A stretch of 64,000 nt of DNA from Bacteroidota bacterium (GTDB taxonomy: Bacteria; Bacteroidota; Bacteroidia; Flavobacteriales; Flavobacteriaceae). Of this stretch, positions 43,661-54,100 are shown in pieces (the first letter of the stretch is position 1; each line of letters starts with the position of its first letter). The translations under genes and the position numbers were made by a program. A model generated the notes under the pieces. That model worked only from the letters and a program-made list of their open reading frames with translations. It was not told the origin of the DNA and searched no databases. The stretch covers positions 372,001 to 436,000 of the forward strand of contig JAIUNZ010000001.1 of NCBI GenBank assembly GCA_020161455.1. Reading direction: 5' to 3'.

Positions 43661-44641
43661 ATGGACTTCAAAAAATTCAAAGCCGCAACCGTTCAAACGT
43701 CACCTGTTTTTCTTGATGTTGAAAAAACCATTGAAAAAGCTATTGATTTCATTAAAGAAGCTAGTCAAAATGGAGCTACATTAATTGCTTTTCCGGAAGT
43801 ATTTGTTGCTGGTTATCCTTACTGGAATTGGATTATGACACCAGTTCAAGGAAGCAAATGGTATGAAAAACTATACAAATGTTCCGTAAAAACAGACGAT
43901 GAATCCATGAAACCGTTGTTTCAAGCTGCAAAAGATTTCAATATACATATTGTCATTGGAATCAACGAACGGGGTAATTCTTATGGTGAAATTTACAATA
44001 CTAATTTAATTATAGATAATAACGGAAAACTAATCGGAAAACACAGAAAACTTGTTCCAACTTGGGCAGAAAAACTAACATGGTCAAGTGGTGATGGTTC
44101 TTCCTTAAAAGTATATGACACAGAAGTTGGACCAATCGGAACTTTAGCTTGTGGAGAAAATACGAATACTTTAGCACGTTTTACGCTACTTTCTCAAGGA
44201 GAATTAGTGCATATAGCCAATTACATTTCACTTCCTGTTGCACCACCCGATTACAATATGGCAGAAGCTATTAAAATTCGTGCTGCAGCGCATTCCTTTG
44301 AAGGAAAATTATTTACCATCGTTTCGTGTTCAACCATTTCGAAAGAAATTATGAATGCCATGAAAGATGATGTTCCCGATATTGAAGAATTACTAACGCG
44401 AAAAAACTCCGCTTTTTCAGGATTTATTGGTCCAAATGGTGCAGTAATTGGCGAACCATTAATTGATGATGAAGGAATAATTTATGCCAATATTGATTTA
44501 GAAAAATGCATCCAACCCAAACAAATGCACGATATTTTGGGGCATTACAATAGGTTTGATATTTTTGATTTAAGAGTAAATACGGCTCCAACAAGAAAGA
44601 TTACTTTTATCGATAATCATGAAGAGTTTAACAAGAAATAA
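43661..44641 (+). CDS. Nitrilase family carbon-nitrogen hydrolase
   Basis: 326 residues with an intact Glu-Lys-Cys triad: E46 (LIAFPEVFVAGYP), K130 (KHRKLVPTW) and C164 (LACGENTNTLARFTLLSQGE). The spacing is that of true nitrilases, which convert nitriles to acids and ammonia, rather than of amidases, but sequence alone does not prove it. It is the last gene of the cluster. If co-transcribed it may feed an aryl-carboxylate to the CoA ligase, an idea based only on position. Confidence 0.88.
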   Translation: MDFKKFKAATVQTSPVFLDVEKTIEKAIDFIKEASQNGATLIAFPEVFVAGYPYWNWIMTPVQGSKWYEKLYKCSVKTDDESMKPLFQAAKDFNIHIVIGINERGNSYGEIYNTNLIIDNNGKLIGKHRKLVPTWAEKLTWSSGDGSSLKVYDTEVGPIGTLACGENTNTLARFTLLSQGELVHIANYISLPVAPPDYNMAEAIKIRAAAHSFEGKLFTIVSCSTISKEIMNAMKDDVPDIEELLTRKNSAFSGFIGPNGAVIGEPLIDDEGIIYANIDLEKCIQPKQMHDILGHYNRFDIFDLRVNTAPTRKITFIDNHEEFNKK

Positions 44642-44733
44642 AAAAAATTTAAAATCGTTGTAATAGTATTGTTTATGCTTTTTAGCAAATTAATTTTCTC
44701 TAGTCAAACGTTTTATAGCTAGTGCTTTTCCGA

Positions 44734-45528
44734 TTAATTACTTAACTTTAGAATTCTAAATGCTCCTTGAATTACCAATACAAACACAATTATACCAATC
44801 ACTAAATCAGGAATTCTAGAATTTAACCAGTTCACTAAAATTCCAGCAATAATTACACCTAAATTTATGACAACATCATTTGAAGTAAATATTAAACTTG
44901 CTTTCATATGAGCTTCGTTTTTACTTTTAGATTTCTGCATTATGTACAAACAAATTCCATTTGCTAATAATGCGAAAATAGAAATAATAATCATAGCCTT
45001 AAAATTCGGTATATTTTCGTTACCAATAAATCTCCTCGCAATTTCTATAAAACCAATAATTGCAAGTATAATTTGGAAATAACCAGCAATTTTTGCTATT
45101 TTTTTCTTTTTGATAAAACTTCCACCAACTGCAAAAAGACTAATTCCATAAACAAAACTATCTGCTAACATATCTAAACTATCTGCAACAAGTCCAATCG
45201 ATTTAGATATAAAACCAGTTATCATTTCAATTATGAAAAATGCAAAATTTATTCCAAGAACAGTCCAAAGTAGTTTTCGCTGATTTTTATTTTCTTCAAA
45301 TTCTGTTTGTTCAGTTATTTCTGTCGCTATTTTTCTTGCTTCTAAATCTAATTCATTAATTGACTTTTCAATAAGTTCATTTTCCTCAGAGTGGAAAACA
45401 ATTAATTTTCTGTTTGGAATGTCAAAGTCTAAATTAACAATACTTGAAATTCCGTCCAATTTCATTCTGATAAGATTTTCCTCTGACGGACAATCCATTT
45501 TCGTGATTTCAAATATTGTTTTTTTCAT
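44734..45528 (-). CDS. Cation transporter (CDF family) with N-terminal metal-binding-like domain
   Basis: 264 residues. Residues about 1-70 look like a heavy-metal-associated (HMA) ferredoxin-like fold beginning KKTIFEITKMDCPSEENLIRMKL, with a single Cys (MDCPSEE) instead of CxxC. The rest is a CDF domain with about five or six TM helices; the metal-site motifs read VADSLDMLADS and SNDVVINLG (Asp present, the second site lacking a His). It likely exports a divalent metal such as zinc or cadmium, but the changed motif leaves specificity open. The gene stands alone. Confidence 0.82.
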   Translation of the reverse strand: MKKTIFEITKMDCPSEENLIRMKLDGISSIVNLDFDIPNRKLIVFHSEENELIEKSINELDLEARKIATEITEQTEFEENKNQRKLLWTVLGINFAFFIIEMITGFISKSIGLVADSLDMLADSFVYGISLFAVGGSFIKKKKIAKIAGYFQIILAIIGFIEIARRFIGNENIPNFKAMIIISIFALLANGICLYIMQKSKSKNEAHMKASLIFTSNDVVINLGVIIAGILVNWLNSRIPDLVIGIIVFVLVIQGAFRILKLSN

Positions 45529-45612
45529 ATATTTTCACTTCGATTTTGGCATTAGCTACAATTTATGAGTTTGTATCATGAGAACCTGCGGAACTATTCT
45601 TTTATAACTATA

Positions 45613-45620
45613 CAAAGTTA
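45613..45620 (-). promoter_or_regulatory. -7 box upstream of the CDF transporter
   Basis: TAACTTTG on the minus strand, exact TAnnTTTG, 84 bases before the ATG. No clear TTG element. Confidence 0.4.
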
Positions 45621-45750
45621 AAACGAAATGCAATAATTAAATATATAAATTTTAAAAATCTCAAGAGATAATTTGTATTTCGGTATTACTAGATTTTATT
45701 GGTTTTGGATTGTTTTTGTTTCATGGTAAATCATTGCGGTATATATAAAA

Positions 45751-45790
45751 AAAAACACCCATTATATTTTGAAGAATAATGGGTGTTTTT
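45751..45790 (-). terminator. Terminator of the PNGase-like gene
   Basis: Perfect 15-bp stem AAAAACACCCATTAT / ATAATGGGTGTTTTT with a 10-base loop (45766-45775), 18 bases after the stop codon of the minus-strand gene. A T run follows the stem on the minus strand. Confidence 0.85.
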
Positions 45791-45807
45791 GATTTGTAAC
45801 ATTATTT

Positions 45808-48800
45808 TTAATTTATAATTAGTTTCTTAGTCACCGTGTTTTTGTCTTTTTGGATTTTCACAAAATAAACACCAGTACTCAACTGAATTGAATTGAAATT
45901 AACAGCATCATTATCTGCCAATTGTTGCATTACAACATTTCCTAAAATGTCTATAACGGTTATGGTAGCACCATTTAACTCTTTTCCTGCTACAGAAAAG
46001 TTCCCGTAGGAAGGATTTGGATATACTTTTATATCATTATCAGTAGCTAAAACAGTATTTGAAAGCAATGAATTGACAGAGAAACTATAATCAAATCCTC
46101 CACCAAAATCGGGGTTGAAAGTTTTTATAATGACGTCGTTTGCATCTAAAAGTCTCATATAGCCTGTGCCTTGTGAAGTGTTTGCCCACCATTGCAAACC
46201 GTCTTTCCCAGAATCGTTTACTCTTAATCTGTAACATCCATCACCAATTTGTGGTTCTTGGTAGGTATAGGTGTAAACTGTATTAGCTGTTGGAAACGTT
46301 TTAGTTTCAATTAGTGTTCCGTTTGAATCATATAATGAGTAATTGTTTTGTGTTGGTGAATTGTTGGTTTTTAATTGAATTTTAAAAACGGTTGGCATCA
46401 CATCTGGAAGAGTAAAACTGGAAATTAGATGATTGTTATTGGAATACATATCGGCACCGTTATTGACCGTCATGATTTGAGCATGAAATTTATTGTTTGC
46501 CGCTTCTACACCATTATTCCAAAGTGCATTTGTTGGTAAAAAAACATCTACTGAAGCCATTGATGCCAAAGTTCCTGTCCAAGTATAAGTTTGATGTGTA
46601 CTTGCAGAATTTAACCAATATTCTATTTCAACATTAGTCAAAACAGTCTCGCCGGTATTGCTTAACGTAATTTTAGGACGCTCGCACATTGGGTTTATTC
46701 TTGAGAATTCCGCATTTTTATTGTTAGGCATTTTAATTTCGGTGATGGCAGCATCTAACGCAAAGTTTGCAGGACCATATCCTACTACTTGATGTGCAAC
46801 AATATATCTATAGTCTCCTGTTGGCACTTGAGGATTTGATGTTCTGTAATCAATAGCCATTGTTGTGCCTGGAGTTACATGTGGAGTTAAATTTTGTTCT
46901 TTGAGTAATGTTCTTTGTCCAGGACACCAGCCTTGTCTGTTGTAAACCCAAGTTCCTCCTTGAGGAAATATAGGGTTTTCTGAACAGTCTTGAGTTATTG
47001 ACCATGAAAATTTTTGCACGTTATTTACCAAAATTTTATGGCTTACTGTTCCTCCATTTTGAGAAAATTCACCTTGAGAACCATGACCTGTAATGGATGA
47101 TTTTAATTTGAACGCTGTTGCTTGTGCGCTAAAGTCATAATTTACGGTTGGCATTTTAGTCCCGTTAATGATTTCATTAATATTAGGACTACCTAATCTG
47201 TAAGATCCTTGCCATAATTGGTCGTATTGAACAACGTTTCTTGGTGGTGTTCCTACAATAAACCAAAATTCTAGGTCTAAGTCTTCTTGCCAAACGCCAC
47301 CATTCATTACAATTCTTTTATTGCCTTTTAAAATTTTCACATAATCGGACATGTCAAAATACCAAGATTTTCCATTTGGTCCTAAGTCTAAACCAATTCC
47401 GTAAGGTGTTACAAAAGATACTAATTCATTGTAGAACGGGAATCTTTTGTAATAATCTAAGTCCACTGCGTTTATTGTGCCTTCTACAGGAACTGGAATG
47501 GTAGCAATTATGTTTCCAGTATCTCCATCATAAACATTTTCTGGAGTTGCCTCAAATAAGTTGACCGAAGACAATAGATTTATCGCATCATGTTGCATTG
47601 GAGTTACTCCTTCGTTTGAGGTTATTGAATAATGGTTGACCACATTAGCATTTTTTGGTGAAGAATATCTAACAATAACATCAGCAACTGTTTGGTCATA
47701 GTTTCCTCTATAAAGTGTAATGGTAGGCACAGTTGATGATTCAATAAAAGTTGTTGAAAGTTGGTCGCCTCTTTCATAATCCCAATTCAAATTAATTCCG
47801 TTTGAAGTAAGTCCATTTTTGGAATCATTTACCACTTGACCTGTTAGTTCGTCTAGTTTGTAATAGGCTAGTAAATTAGAATAATCTGGATGGGTAGCAT
47901 CAATGGTTCTGTTTTTCCAGTTAAGTATTGATGTAGCAGAAAGCGCTTTGTTCCAAATTGTAAACTCTCTAATTTTACCTTTATAACCTGCTAAAGTTCC
48001 ACCATCATCAAATTTTCCTAAAACCAAATTGAGAATAGTAATTATATTCGTTTTGCTAGTACCCGTGTGCCATAAAACTCCATTTAAATAGATGTTCATC
48101 ACGCCAGTTGTTGCGTTTTTTGTAAATGCCCAATGATTCCAAACTCCTTTGATAACGTTATCAGTTGCGTATGGTTTTTCAATTCTATCATAGGAACCAT
48201 TAACATTACCACAATCAAAATAAACACTTGAACCCCAAGGCATGTGTAAATTAAGTTGACGTTGTGAAATGTTTTCGCCAAAAGCATACACAATACTATT
48301 GTTAACAGGCATAAGGTTTTCATCGCCTTTTGTCCAAAAAGTAACGGTTACTTCGTTATTAATTGTATTAAAAAATTGTGCATTTATGTCCACAAAACCA
48401 TTAGAAGAAACATCAATTGCAGCAATATTATTGGCGGTTAATGTTCTTGTTTCTACATTTGTAAAACCTGAAAACTCAATTGGAGTTGAAGTTGTTGTGT
48501 TTGAAAATGAAAGTTCTACAATAATATTGCTTGTTCCATCCCAATTATATGGTGTGTGAAATTGTAATTTATTTGTTCCAGCTACAAAAGTATAATCGCT
48601 AAAAAAGACTTCTGTAAAACCATTGAAGTCAATATTCTGAGCTTGCAATTGAGTCAGATTTGTATTTTTTATTTTAACTTTTAAAAATTTTGTAAGTCCA
48701 CCAGCATTTGTAACATTTAAACTTAAAGCATTTATTAATCCAGAAGAAAATCCAGAATTTAAAAGTTCAGATGCTTTAATAAGTATTAGGGTGCGTCCGC

Positions 48801-49290
48801 TTTTTAAATTGGCATTCAACACATTTGAAACCGAAGTATTATTTGCTCCAACAACATAATTGTTTTCATTAATAATATTGTTTACAATAACATTCTTTTG
48901 TGTAAAGTCGTAATGATTATATGTTTGTTGTGAAGTATAATTAAACGTCGTTCCTGCAAAATTTGAAACTACATAATCAGGTTGTTTGAATAGTACTTTC
49001 TCAATTTTAGAATCATCTGCTATAAAAGTGTTGCAAGAATAATCCCATTCTCCACAACCTAAATCTCTTTGTGTTCCTGTTGAAACCAATCCATCTTTAC
49101 AACGCATGTTGTATTTAAGGATAATTTTTTCGAAAGTTAAACCAGGGTCGTTTGGAAAATTAATTAAAGTATCTCGCGTGGTACTATTAAAATTAAAAGT
49201 TCTAACTTTAATGGTATCGCCTACACTTTGCGAGTGTATTGAAAGCACAGGGATTATTAAAAATGTAAAAAGAAGTAGTTTTTTTTTCAT
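45808..49290 (-). CDS. Secreted PNGase-F-like multidomain protein with LamG-type insertion and T9SS type A signal
   Basis: 1,160 residues. Signal peptide 1-20. An N-terminal PNGase-F-like domain has LGCGEWDYSCNTF (EWD at 81-83, in the position of the catalytic Asp in PNGase F). A concanavalin/LamG-type jelly roll follows at about 285-470 (VTVTFWTKGDEN, GVWNHWAFTKNATTGVMNIYLNGVLW), then the C-terminal PNGase-F-like domain (about 540-830; DLEFWFIVGTPPRNV, SITGHGSQGEFSQNGG, GGTWVYNRQGWCPGQ). The final about 80 residues are the T9SS sorting domain (VYPNPSYGNFSV...GVYFVKIQ). It should be exported and either released or surface-attached. Activity on N-glycans is inferred, not shown. Confidence 0.85.
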   Translation of the reverse strand: MKKKLLLFTFLIIPVLSIHSQSVGDTIKVRTFNFNSTTRDTLINFPNDPGLTFEKIILKYNMRCKDGLVSTGTQRDLGCGEWDYSCNTFIADDSKIEKVLFKQPDYVVSNFAGTTFNYTSQQTYNHYDFTQKNVIVNNIINENNYVVGANNTSVSNVLNANLKSGRTLILIKASELLNSGFSSGLINALSLNVTNAGGLTKFLKVKIKNTNLTQLQAQNIDFNGFTEVFFSDYTFVAGTNKLQFHTPYNWDGTSNIIVELSFSNTTTSTPIEFSGFTNVETRTLTANNIAAIDVSSNGFVDINAQFFNTINNEVTVTFWTKGDENLMPVNNSIVYAFGENISQRQLNLHMPWGSSVYFDCGNVNGSYDRIEKPYATDNVIKGVWNHWAFTKNATTGVMNIYLNGVLWHTGTSKTNIITILNLVLGKFDDGGTLAGYKGKIREFTIWNKALSATSILNWKNRTIDATHPDYSNLLAYYKLDELTGQVVNDSKNGLTSNGINLNWDYERGDQLSTTFIESSTVPTITLYRGNYDQTVADVIVRYSSPKNANVVNHYSITSNEGVTPMQHDAINLLSSVNLFEATPENVYDGDTGNIIATIPVPVEGTINAVDLDYYKRFPFYNELVSFVTPYGIGLDLGPNGKSWYFDMSDYVKILKGNKRIVMNGGVWQEDLDLEFWFIVGTPPRNVVQYDQLWQGSYRLGSPNINEIINGTKMPTVNYDFSAQATAFKLKSSITGHGSQGEFSQNGGTVSHKILVNNVQKFSWSITQDCSENPIFPQGGTWVYNRQGWCPGQRTLLKEQNLTPHVTPGTTMAIDYRTSNPQVPTGDYRYIVAHQVVGYGPANFALDAAITEIKMPNNKNAEFSRINPMCERPKITLSNTGETVLTNVEIEYWLNSASTHQTYTWTGTLASMASVDVFLPTNALWNNGVEAANNKFHAQIMTVNNGADMYSNNNHLISSFTLPDVMPTVFKIQLKTNNSPTQNNYSLYDSNGTLIETKTFPTANTVYTYTYQEPQIGDGCYRLRVNDSGKDGLQWWANTSQGTGYMRLLDANDVIIKTFNPDFGGGFDYSFSVNSLLSNTVLATDNDIKVYPNPSYGNFSVAGKELNGATITVIDILGNVVMQQLADNDAVNFNSIQLSTGVYFVKIQKDKNTVTKKLIIN

Positions 49291-49327
49291 GTTGGTTGTG
49301 TTATATTATGAATATCATGCAGTTGTA

Positions 49328-49335
49328 CAAAAATA
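49328..49335 (-). promoter_or_regulatory. -7 box of the PNGase-like gene
   Basis: TATTTTTG on the minus strand, exact match, 37 bases before the ATG. Confidence 0.5.
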
Positions 49336-49362
49336 CTAAATATAAAACCTAAATGAATTAAT

Positions 49363-50997
49363 TTACTTCTCTATTTCTCTTAGATTTTCCATTTTTTTGT
49401 GTGCCAAGAATCCTTTGATGTCTTCAAAATGTTCTTTGACCCTTTTATTTCCAAATTCGAAAACTTTGGTAGCCAATCCATCAAGGAAATCTCTATCGTG
49501 GGAAACTAATATTAGTGTTCCGTCAAAATCACGCAAAGCATCTTTGATGATATCTTTGGTTTTCATATCCAAGTGATTCGAAGGTTCATCCAAAATCAAA
49601 AGATTAACTGGTTCGAGTAGTAATTTTATCATTGCCAAACGGGTTTTTTCACCGCCAGAAAGTACTTTTACCTTTTTGGTTACATCGTCACCATGAAACA
49701 TGAATGCGCCAAGGATGTTTTTTATTTGAGTACGAACATCACCAACCGCAATGGAATCGATAGTTTCAAAGATGGTCATGTTTTCGTCTAACAAGGAAGC
49801 TTGGTTTTGAGCAAAATAGCCAATCATAGCATTATGCCCTACTTCTACACTACCGCCATTGATTTCGATTTCTTTCATAATGGCTTTAATCATGGTAGAT
49901 TTTCCTTCACCATTCTTCCCTACAAAAGCTACTTTATCACCACGTTCGATAACAATGTTGGCATCTTTGAAGATTAGTTTATCGCCATAAGATTTTTCTA
50001 GCTCTTTAACCACCACAGGATATTGCCCAGATCGAATAGACGGTGGAAACTTTAACTTTAATGCTGAGTTATCGATTTCATCAATCTCAACAGGAACGAT
50101 TTTCTCCAACATCTTCACACGGGATTGTACTGATAAAGTTTTTGAGAACGTACCTTTAAATCTATCGATGAATTCTTGATTTTCGGCAATCATTTTTTGC
50201 TGTTCGTCATAGGCTTTTTGCTGATGAATTCTTCGCTCTTTTCGCAACTCTAAATAATGAGAATATTTGGCTTTGTAGTCGTATATTCTTCCCATCGTTA
50301 CTTCGATAGTACGATTGGTAATGTTATCCACAAAAGCTCTATCATGCGAAATAACCACAACTGCTTTTGCCGAATTGATTAAAAAATCTTCCAACCACTG
50401 GATACTTTCGATATCCATGTGGTTGGTAGGCTCGTCCAATAAAATCAAATCAGGTTTTTGCAAAAGGATTTTTGCCAACTCAATTCGCATTCTCCAACCA
50501 CCAGAAAACTCAGAGGTTTGACGTTTGAAGTCTTCGGCAGTAAATCCTAATCCTTTTAAAATCTTTTCTATTTCAGCTTCGTAATTTATTTCTTCAATGG
50601 CATAAAACTTCTCGCTAAGATCAGATACACGCTCGATAAGCTTCATGTATTCATCACTTTCGTAATCGGTTCTAATGGTCAATTGCTCATTGATATCATC
50701 AATGTCGGCTTTCATTTTGAAGATTTCGCTAAACGCTTTTGAGGCTTCTTCCATCACTGTTGAACCGTCTTTAGTAAGCAAATGTTGCGGTAAATAGGCA
50801 ACGACTGCATCTTTTGGTGCAGAAATATTTCCTGTTGAAGGTTTTGCTTCGCCTGCAATTATTTTTAATAAGGTTGACTTTCCAGCACCATTTTTACCCA
50901 TTAGGGCTATTTTGTCATTCTCGTTGATGGCAAAAGACACATCGCTAAATAAAGTGGTTCCGCCAAAATGAACGGAGATATCGTTTACTGTAATCAT
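49363..50997 (-). CDS. ABC-F family ATPase
   Basis: 544 residues with two ATP-binding cassettes and no TM helices. First cassette: GKNGAGKSTLLKII, FSGGWRMRIELAKILLQKPDLILLDEPTNHMD; second: GKNGEGKSTMIKAI, LSGGEKTRLAMIKLLL and LILDEPSNHLD. A linker rich in charged residues (KERRIHQQKAYDEQQK) joins them. ABC-F proteins act on the ribosome, either as housekeeping factors or as antibiotic resistance proteins. The short linker and motif pattern suggest a housekeeping factor (Uup/YbiT-like group), not clearly resistance. Confidence 0.93.
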   Translation of the reverse strand: MITVNDISVHFGGTTLFSDVSFAINENDKIALMGKNGAGKSTLLKIIAGEAKPSTGNISAPKDAVVAYLPQHLLTKDGSTVMEEASKAFSEIFKMKADIDDINEQLTIRTDYESDEYMKLIERVSDLSEKFYAIEEINYEAEIEKILKGLGFTAEDFKRQTSEFSGGWRMRIELAKILLQKPDLILLDEPTNHMDIESIQWLEDFLINSAKAVVVISHDRAFVDNITNRTIEVTMGRIYDYKAKYSHYLELRKERRIHQQKAYDEQQKMIAENQEFIDRFKGTFSKTLSVQSRVKMLEKIVPVEIDEIDNSALKLKFPPSIRSGQYPVVVKELEKSYGDKLIFKDANIVIERGDKVAFVGKNGEGKSTMIKAIMKEIEINGGSVEVGHNAMIGYFAQNQASLLDENMTIFETIDSIAVGDVRTQIKNILGAFMFHGDDVTKKVKVLSGGEKTRLAMIKLLLEPVNLLILDEPSNHLDMKTKDIIKDALRDFDGTLILVSHDRDFLDGLATKVFEFGNKRVKEHFEDIKGFLAHKKMENLREIEK

Positions 50998-51011
50998 TTT
51001 TTTAGTTGGGT

Positions 51012-51039
51012 GTTAAGTAGATGGAAGTTGGAAATTCAA
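51012..51039. repeat. Four-heptamer array before the ABC-F gene
   Basis: GTTAAGT, AGATGGA, AGTTGGA, AATTCAA in phase, 14 bases before the ABC-F start (minus strand). The words AGATGGA and AGTTGGA recur from the array at 5353. Confidence 0.7.
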
Positions 51040-51060
51040 TCTGCTAATTTTTTCAAGCGG

Positions 51061-51068
51061 CAAAGATA
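51061..51068 (-). promoter_or_regulatory. -7 box of the ABC-F gene
   Basis: TATCTTTG on the minus strand, exact TAnnTTTG, 63 bases before the ATG, so that the leader would contain the heptamer array. Confidence 0.5.
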
Positions 51069-51130
51069 GATTTTTTTGTGGATTTGAAGATTTGTTTTTT
51101 AAAGTGCATTACCCTAAAAAACAATAAATA

Positions 51131-54100
51131 CTATTCCACAATGGCTTCTTGGATGATTTTTTGAATATCTTCTCGAATATTTTCTTTGGATAGACGATTG
51201 GACGCGTTAGAATCGGGGAAAGTTCTATTGGACAGAAAGATGTAGATAATATCTGTTTCAGGATCAGCCCATGCCATCGTTCCTGTAAAACCAGTATGCC
51301 CAAAACTAGACATTGCCACACAGCCACAAGTTGGACCAGAAGTACCGAGTTGCGGCTTGTCAAATCCTAAACCACGACGGTTTCCGCTTTCGCAAAAATA
51401 ACAGGTATTGAAATCGTTAAAGGTTCGTTCGGAAAAATATTCTTTGTCGCCATAGGTTCCTTTTTGAAGATACATTTGCATCATTTTTGCCAAATCTAAG
51501 GAGTTTGAAAATATACCTGCATGTCCGCCAATGCCACCTTCCATTGCTGCTTCCATATCGTGAACGTATCCTTGAAGTGTGGTATATCTATAATAGGTAT
51601 CGATTTCGGTTGGAGCAATAAGACTAGCATCAAACTTTCGCAATGGATTAAACATCGTATTGTTCATTCCCATTGATTTATAAAAATTTGTATAAGTGAG
51701 TTCGTCTAGGCTTTTTCCGGTTACTTTTTCTAAGTATTTCTTCAAAATGATGAACGTAAAATCGCTGTATTTGTATTCTTTTTTATCCAATAAAGGACTA
51801 TTAATGATTTTCTTCATGATAGTGTCCTCATAATCGTTTCGAATAAAAAGGTTTTCACATACTTGTTTAGAAAACTCTTTGCTATAGGTTTTTCGATAGT
51901 ATTTCTCGGATGGTTTTCCGTTAGCGTCTAAGGTTTCTTTGTAAAAAGGAATCCAAGCTTGTAGTTGTGCATAATGAGACAACAATTCTTTGAATGTTAT
52001 ATTCTCTTTGTTGCTGTTTTTAAACTCACGCAACATTTCGCCCAAAGTAGTTTCGAGACTGACTTTGTGTTTGTCATAAACTTGCATAACGTTGGGCAAA
52101 GTAGCTACCATTTTGGTTAATGAAGCTACATCGTATAAATCGGTATTCTTAACTTTTACTTGTTTGGCATAGGTTTGATAGCCAAATGATTTTTGATAAA
52201 TTACTTTTCCTTTTCGAGCCACTAAAACTTGAATGCCTGGTGTCATTTTAGCATCTATTGCTTTGTTGGCAATCTTATCTATTTGTGCAAATTTAGTAGC
52301 ATTCATTCCAACATTTTCGGGTAGAGTAAAACCTAAACGATTTATACTTTCTGTTTTAATACCACTTCCTGCTCTGAATTGATTGGTTATAGAAACTGGA
52401 AGTTTTCCTTTGGCACCCAGCGCACCAAAAATGATTTCTGCCGAAACTTCTTGTGCAATAGGATTGTTTTGGTAGGAAGCGACAACGGCTGTTATATTGT
52501 CAAAATTTGGAATTTGTAACATCGAATACGGTTTGGCAAACACATCTAAAATAACTTTGTTTTGTTTCGATATTCCTTCAATCAATTGAATTTCTTGCAG
52601 ATTAAAGTCGTGATTCTTCCATGCTTTATCCGATTTGTGAAAACCAATAATTACAGTTCCAAAATCTTTAAGTTGTTTTTTGATACTATCAAGATTGGTT
52701 TCTTTGATTTCGGTTATTTCGGTATATTTTTTTAAAGTTGAAACAAAAGTGGTGTTATCATCATCGCCTAGCTTAATGTATGCAATCTTTTGGTCGAGTT
52801 TTTTAATTGGAAGTAATTCGTCATCATTTTTGATTACAGTAACCGCATTTTCATACAATTGATAGGTTAACGCATTTTTGGCTGGCATATTCAACTCGTT
52901 ATATAAGTTGATTAGCTCTACTGGTTCGTATGCATTGAGTCCTATTTTGTATTTGTATTTTAAAATTTTCTTTACCGATTCTGCCAATCGCTCTTCGGTA
53001 ATAACACCATCTTGATAAGCAGTTCTTAACTTCTCAACAGCAACAGGAACATTTTCCGAAAACAATAAAACATCATTTCCTGCCAAAAATGCCTCAAGAT
53101 CTATATCGCCCGGTTTTTTGAAATTACTTGCTGCTTTCATGTTCAAAGCATCTGTAAAAATTAAGCCATCAAAACCTAATTCTTTTTTTAATAAATCGGT
53201 AACCACATTTTTTGACAATGAAGTAGGAACGTTTGCATCGCTTTCTAAACTTGGAACGCTTAAATGTGCCACCATAACTGAAACCATTCCTTCATCAAAC
53301 ATTCTTTTATAAGGATATAATTCTATCTTTTCAATATGTTCTTTAGAAGCAGTAACCAATGGCAAAGCATAATGCGAATCGGTTGAAGTATCACCATGAC
53401 CTGGGAAATGTTTACCGGTAGTAAATACTCCGTTTCCTTGAATTCCTTTCATTAAAGCGATGGCTTTTTCGGAAACATTCTTTTTGTTTTCACCAAAAGA
53501 ACGAAAACCAATAATTGGGTTTTTAGGATTTGTATTGATGTCTAAAACAGGAGAAAAATTAAAATGAATACCCAATCGCTTGGATTCTTTTCCCATATTT
53601 TCACCTACTTTTTCGATTAATTTTAAATCTTGAATGGCACCAAGTGTCATGTTCCAAGGATAACGATAGGTAGAGTCTAAACGCATGCTCAAACCCCATT
53701 CGGCATCTATGCCAATAAATAAAGGCACTTTGGCTTTGGCTTGGTAGCGATTTGTCAAACGAGCTTGTCGTCCTGGTCCGCCTTGAAAAAAGATTAACCC
53801 TCCAATTTTATAATCGGAAACTAATTTATCAATTTCGGCACTGTGAGCCGCATCTTTGTTAGAATAAGCAGCAACCATAAAGAGTTGACCCACTTTTTCT
53901 TCAAAAGTCATTTGGTTGTAAATACTATCTACCCAAACTGTTTCTCCTTCGGTTTTTGGAAAAAAATCACGGCGTTCATTTTTAATTCTAGGAATATAAA
54001 CTTCTTCGTCTATTGTTACTTCTGGAAATTCAATTTCTTGATTTTTTGGTACAGTAGGAACTTTTGTCACTTGCTTGTTGATAGAACAATTGACAAAAAT

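Larger units (their letters stand above)
45529..45807. other. 279-base intergenic region between the CDF transporter and the PNGase-like gene
   Basis: AT-rich sequence. It contains a minus-strand -7 box at 45613-45620 and the terminator at 45751-45790. No open frame or other structure was recognised in the remainder. Confidence 0.6.

Noticed and set aside
49363-50997. Antibiotic resistance ABC-F protein
   Set aside because: No specific linker motif or mobile context; a housekeeping role is more likely.
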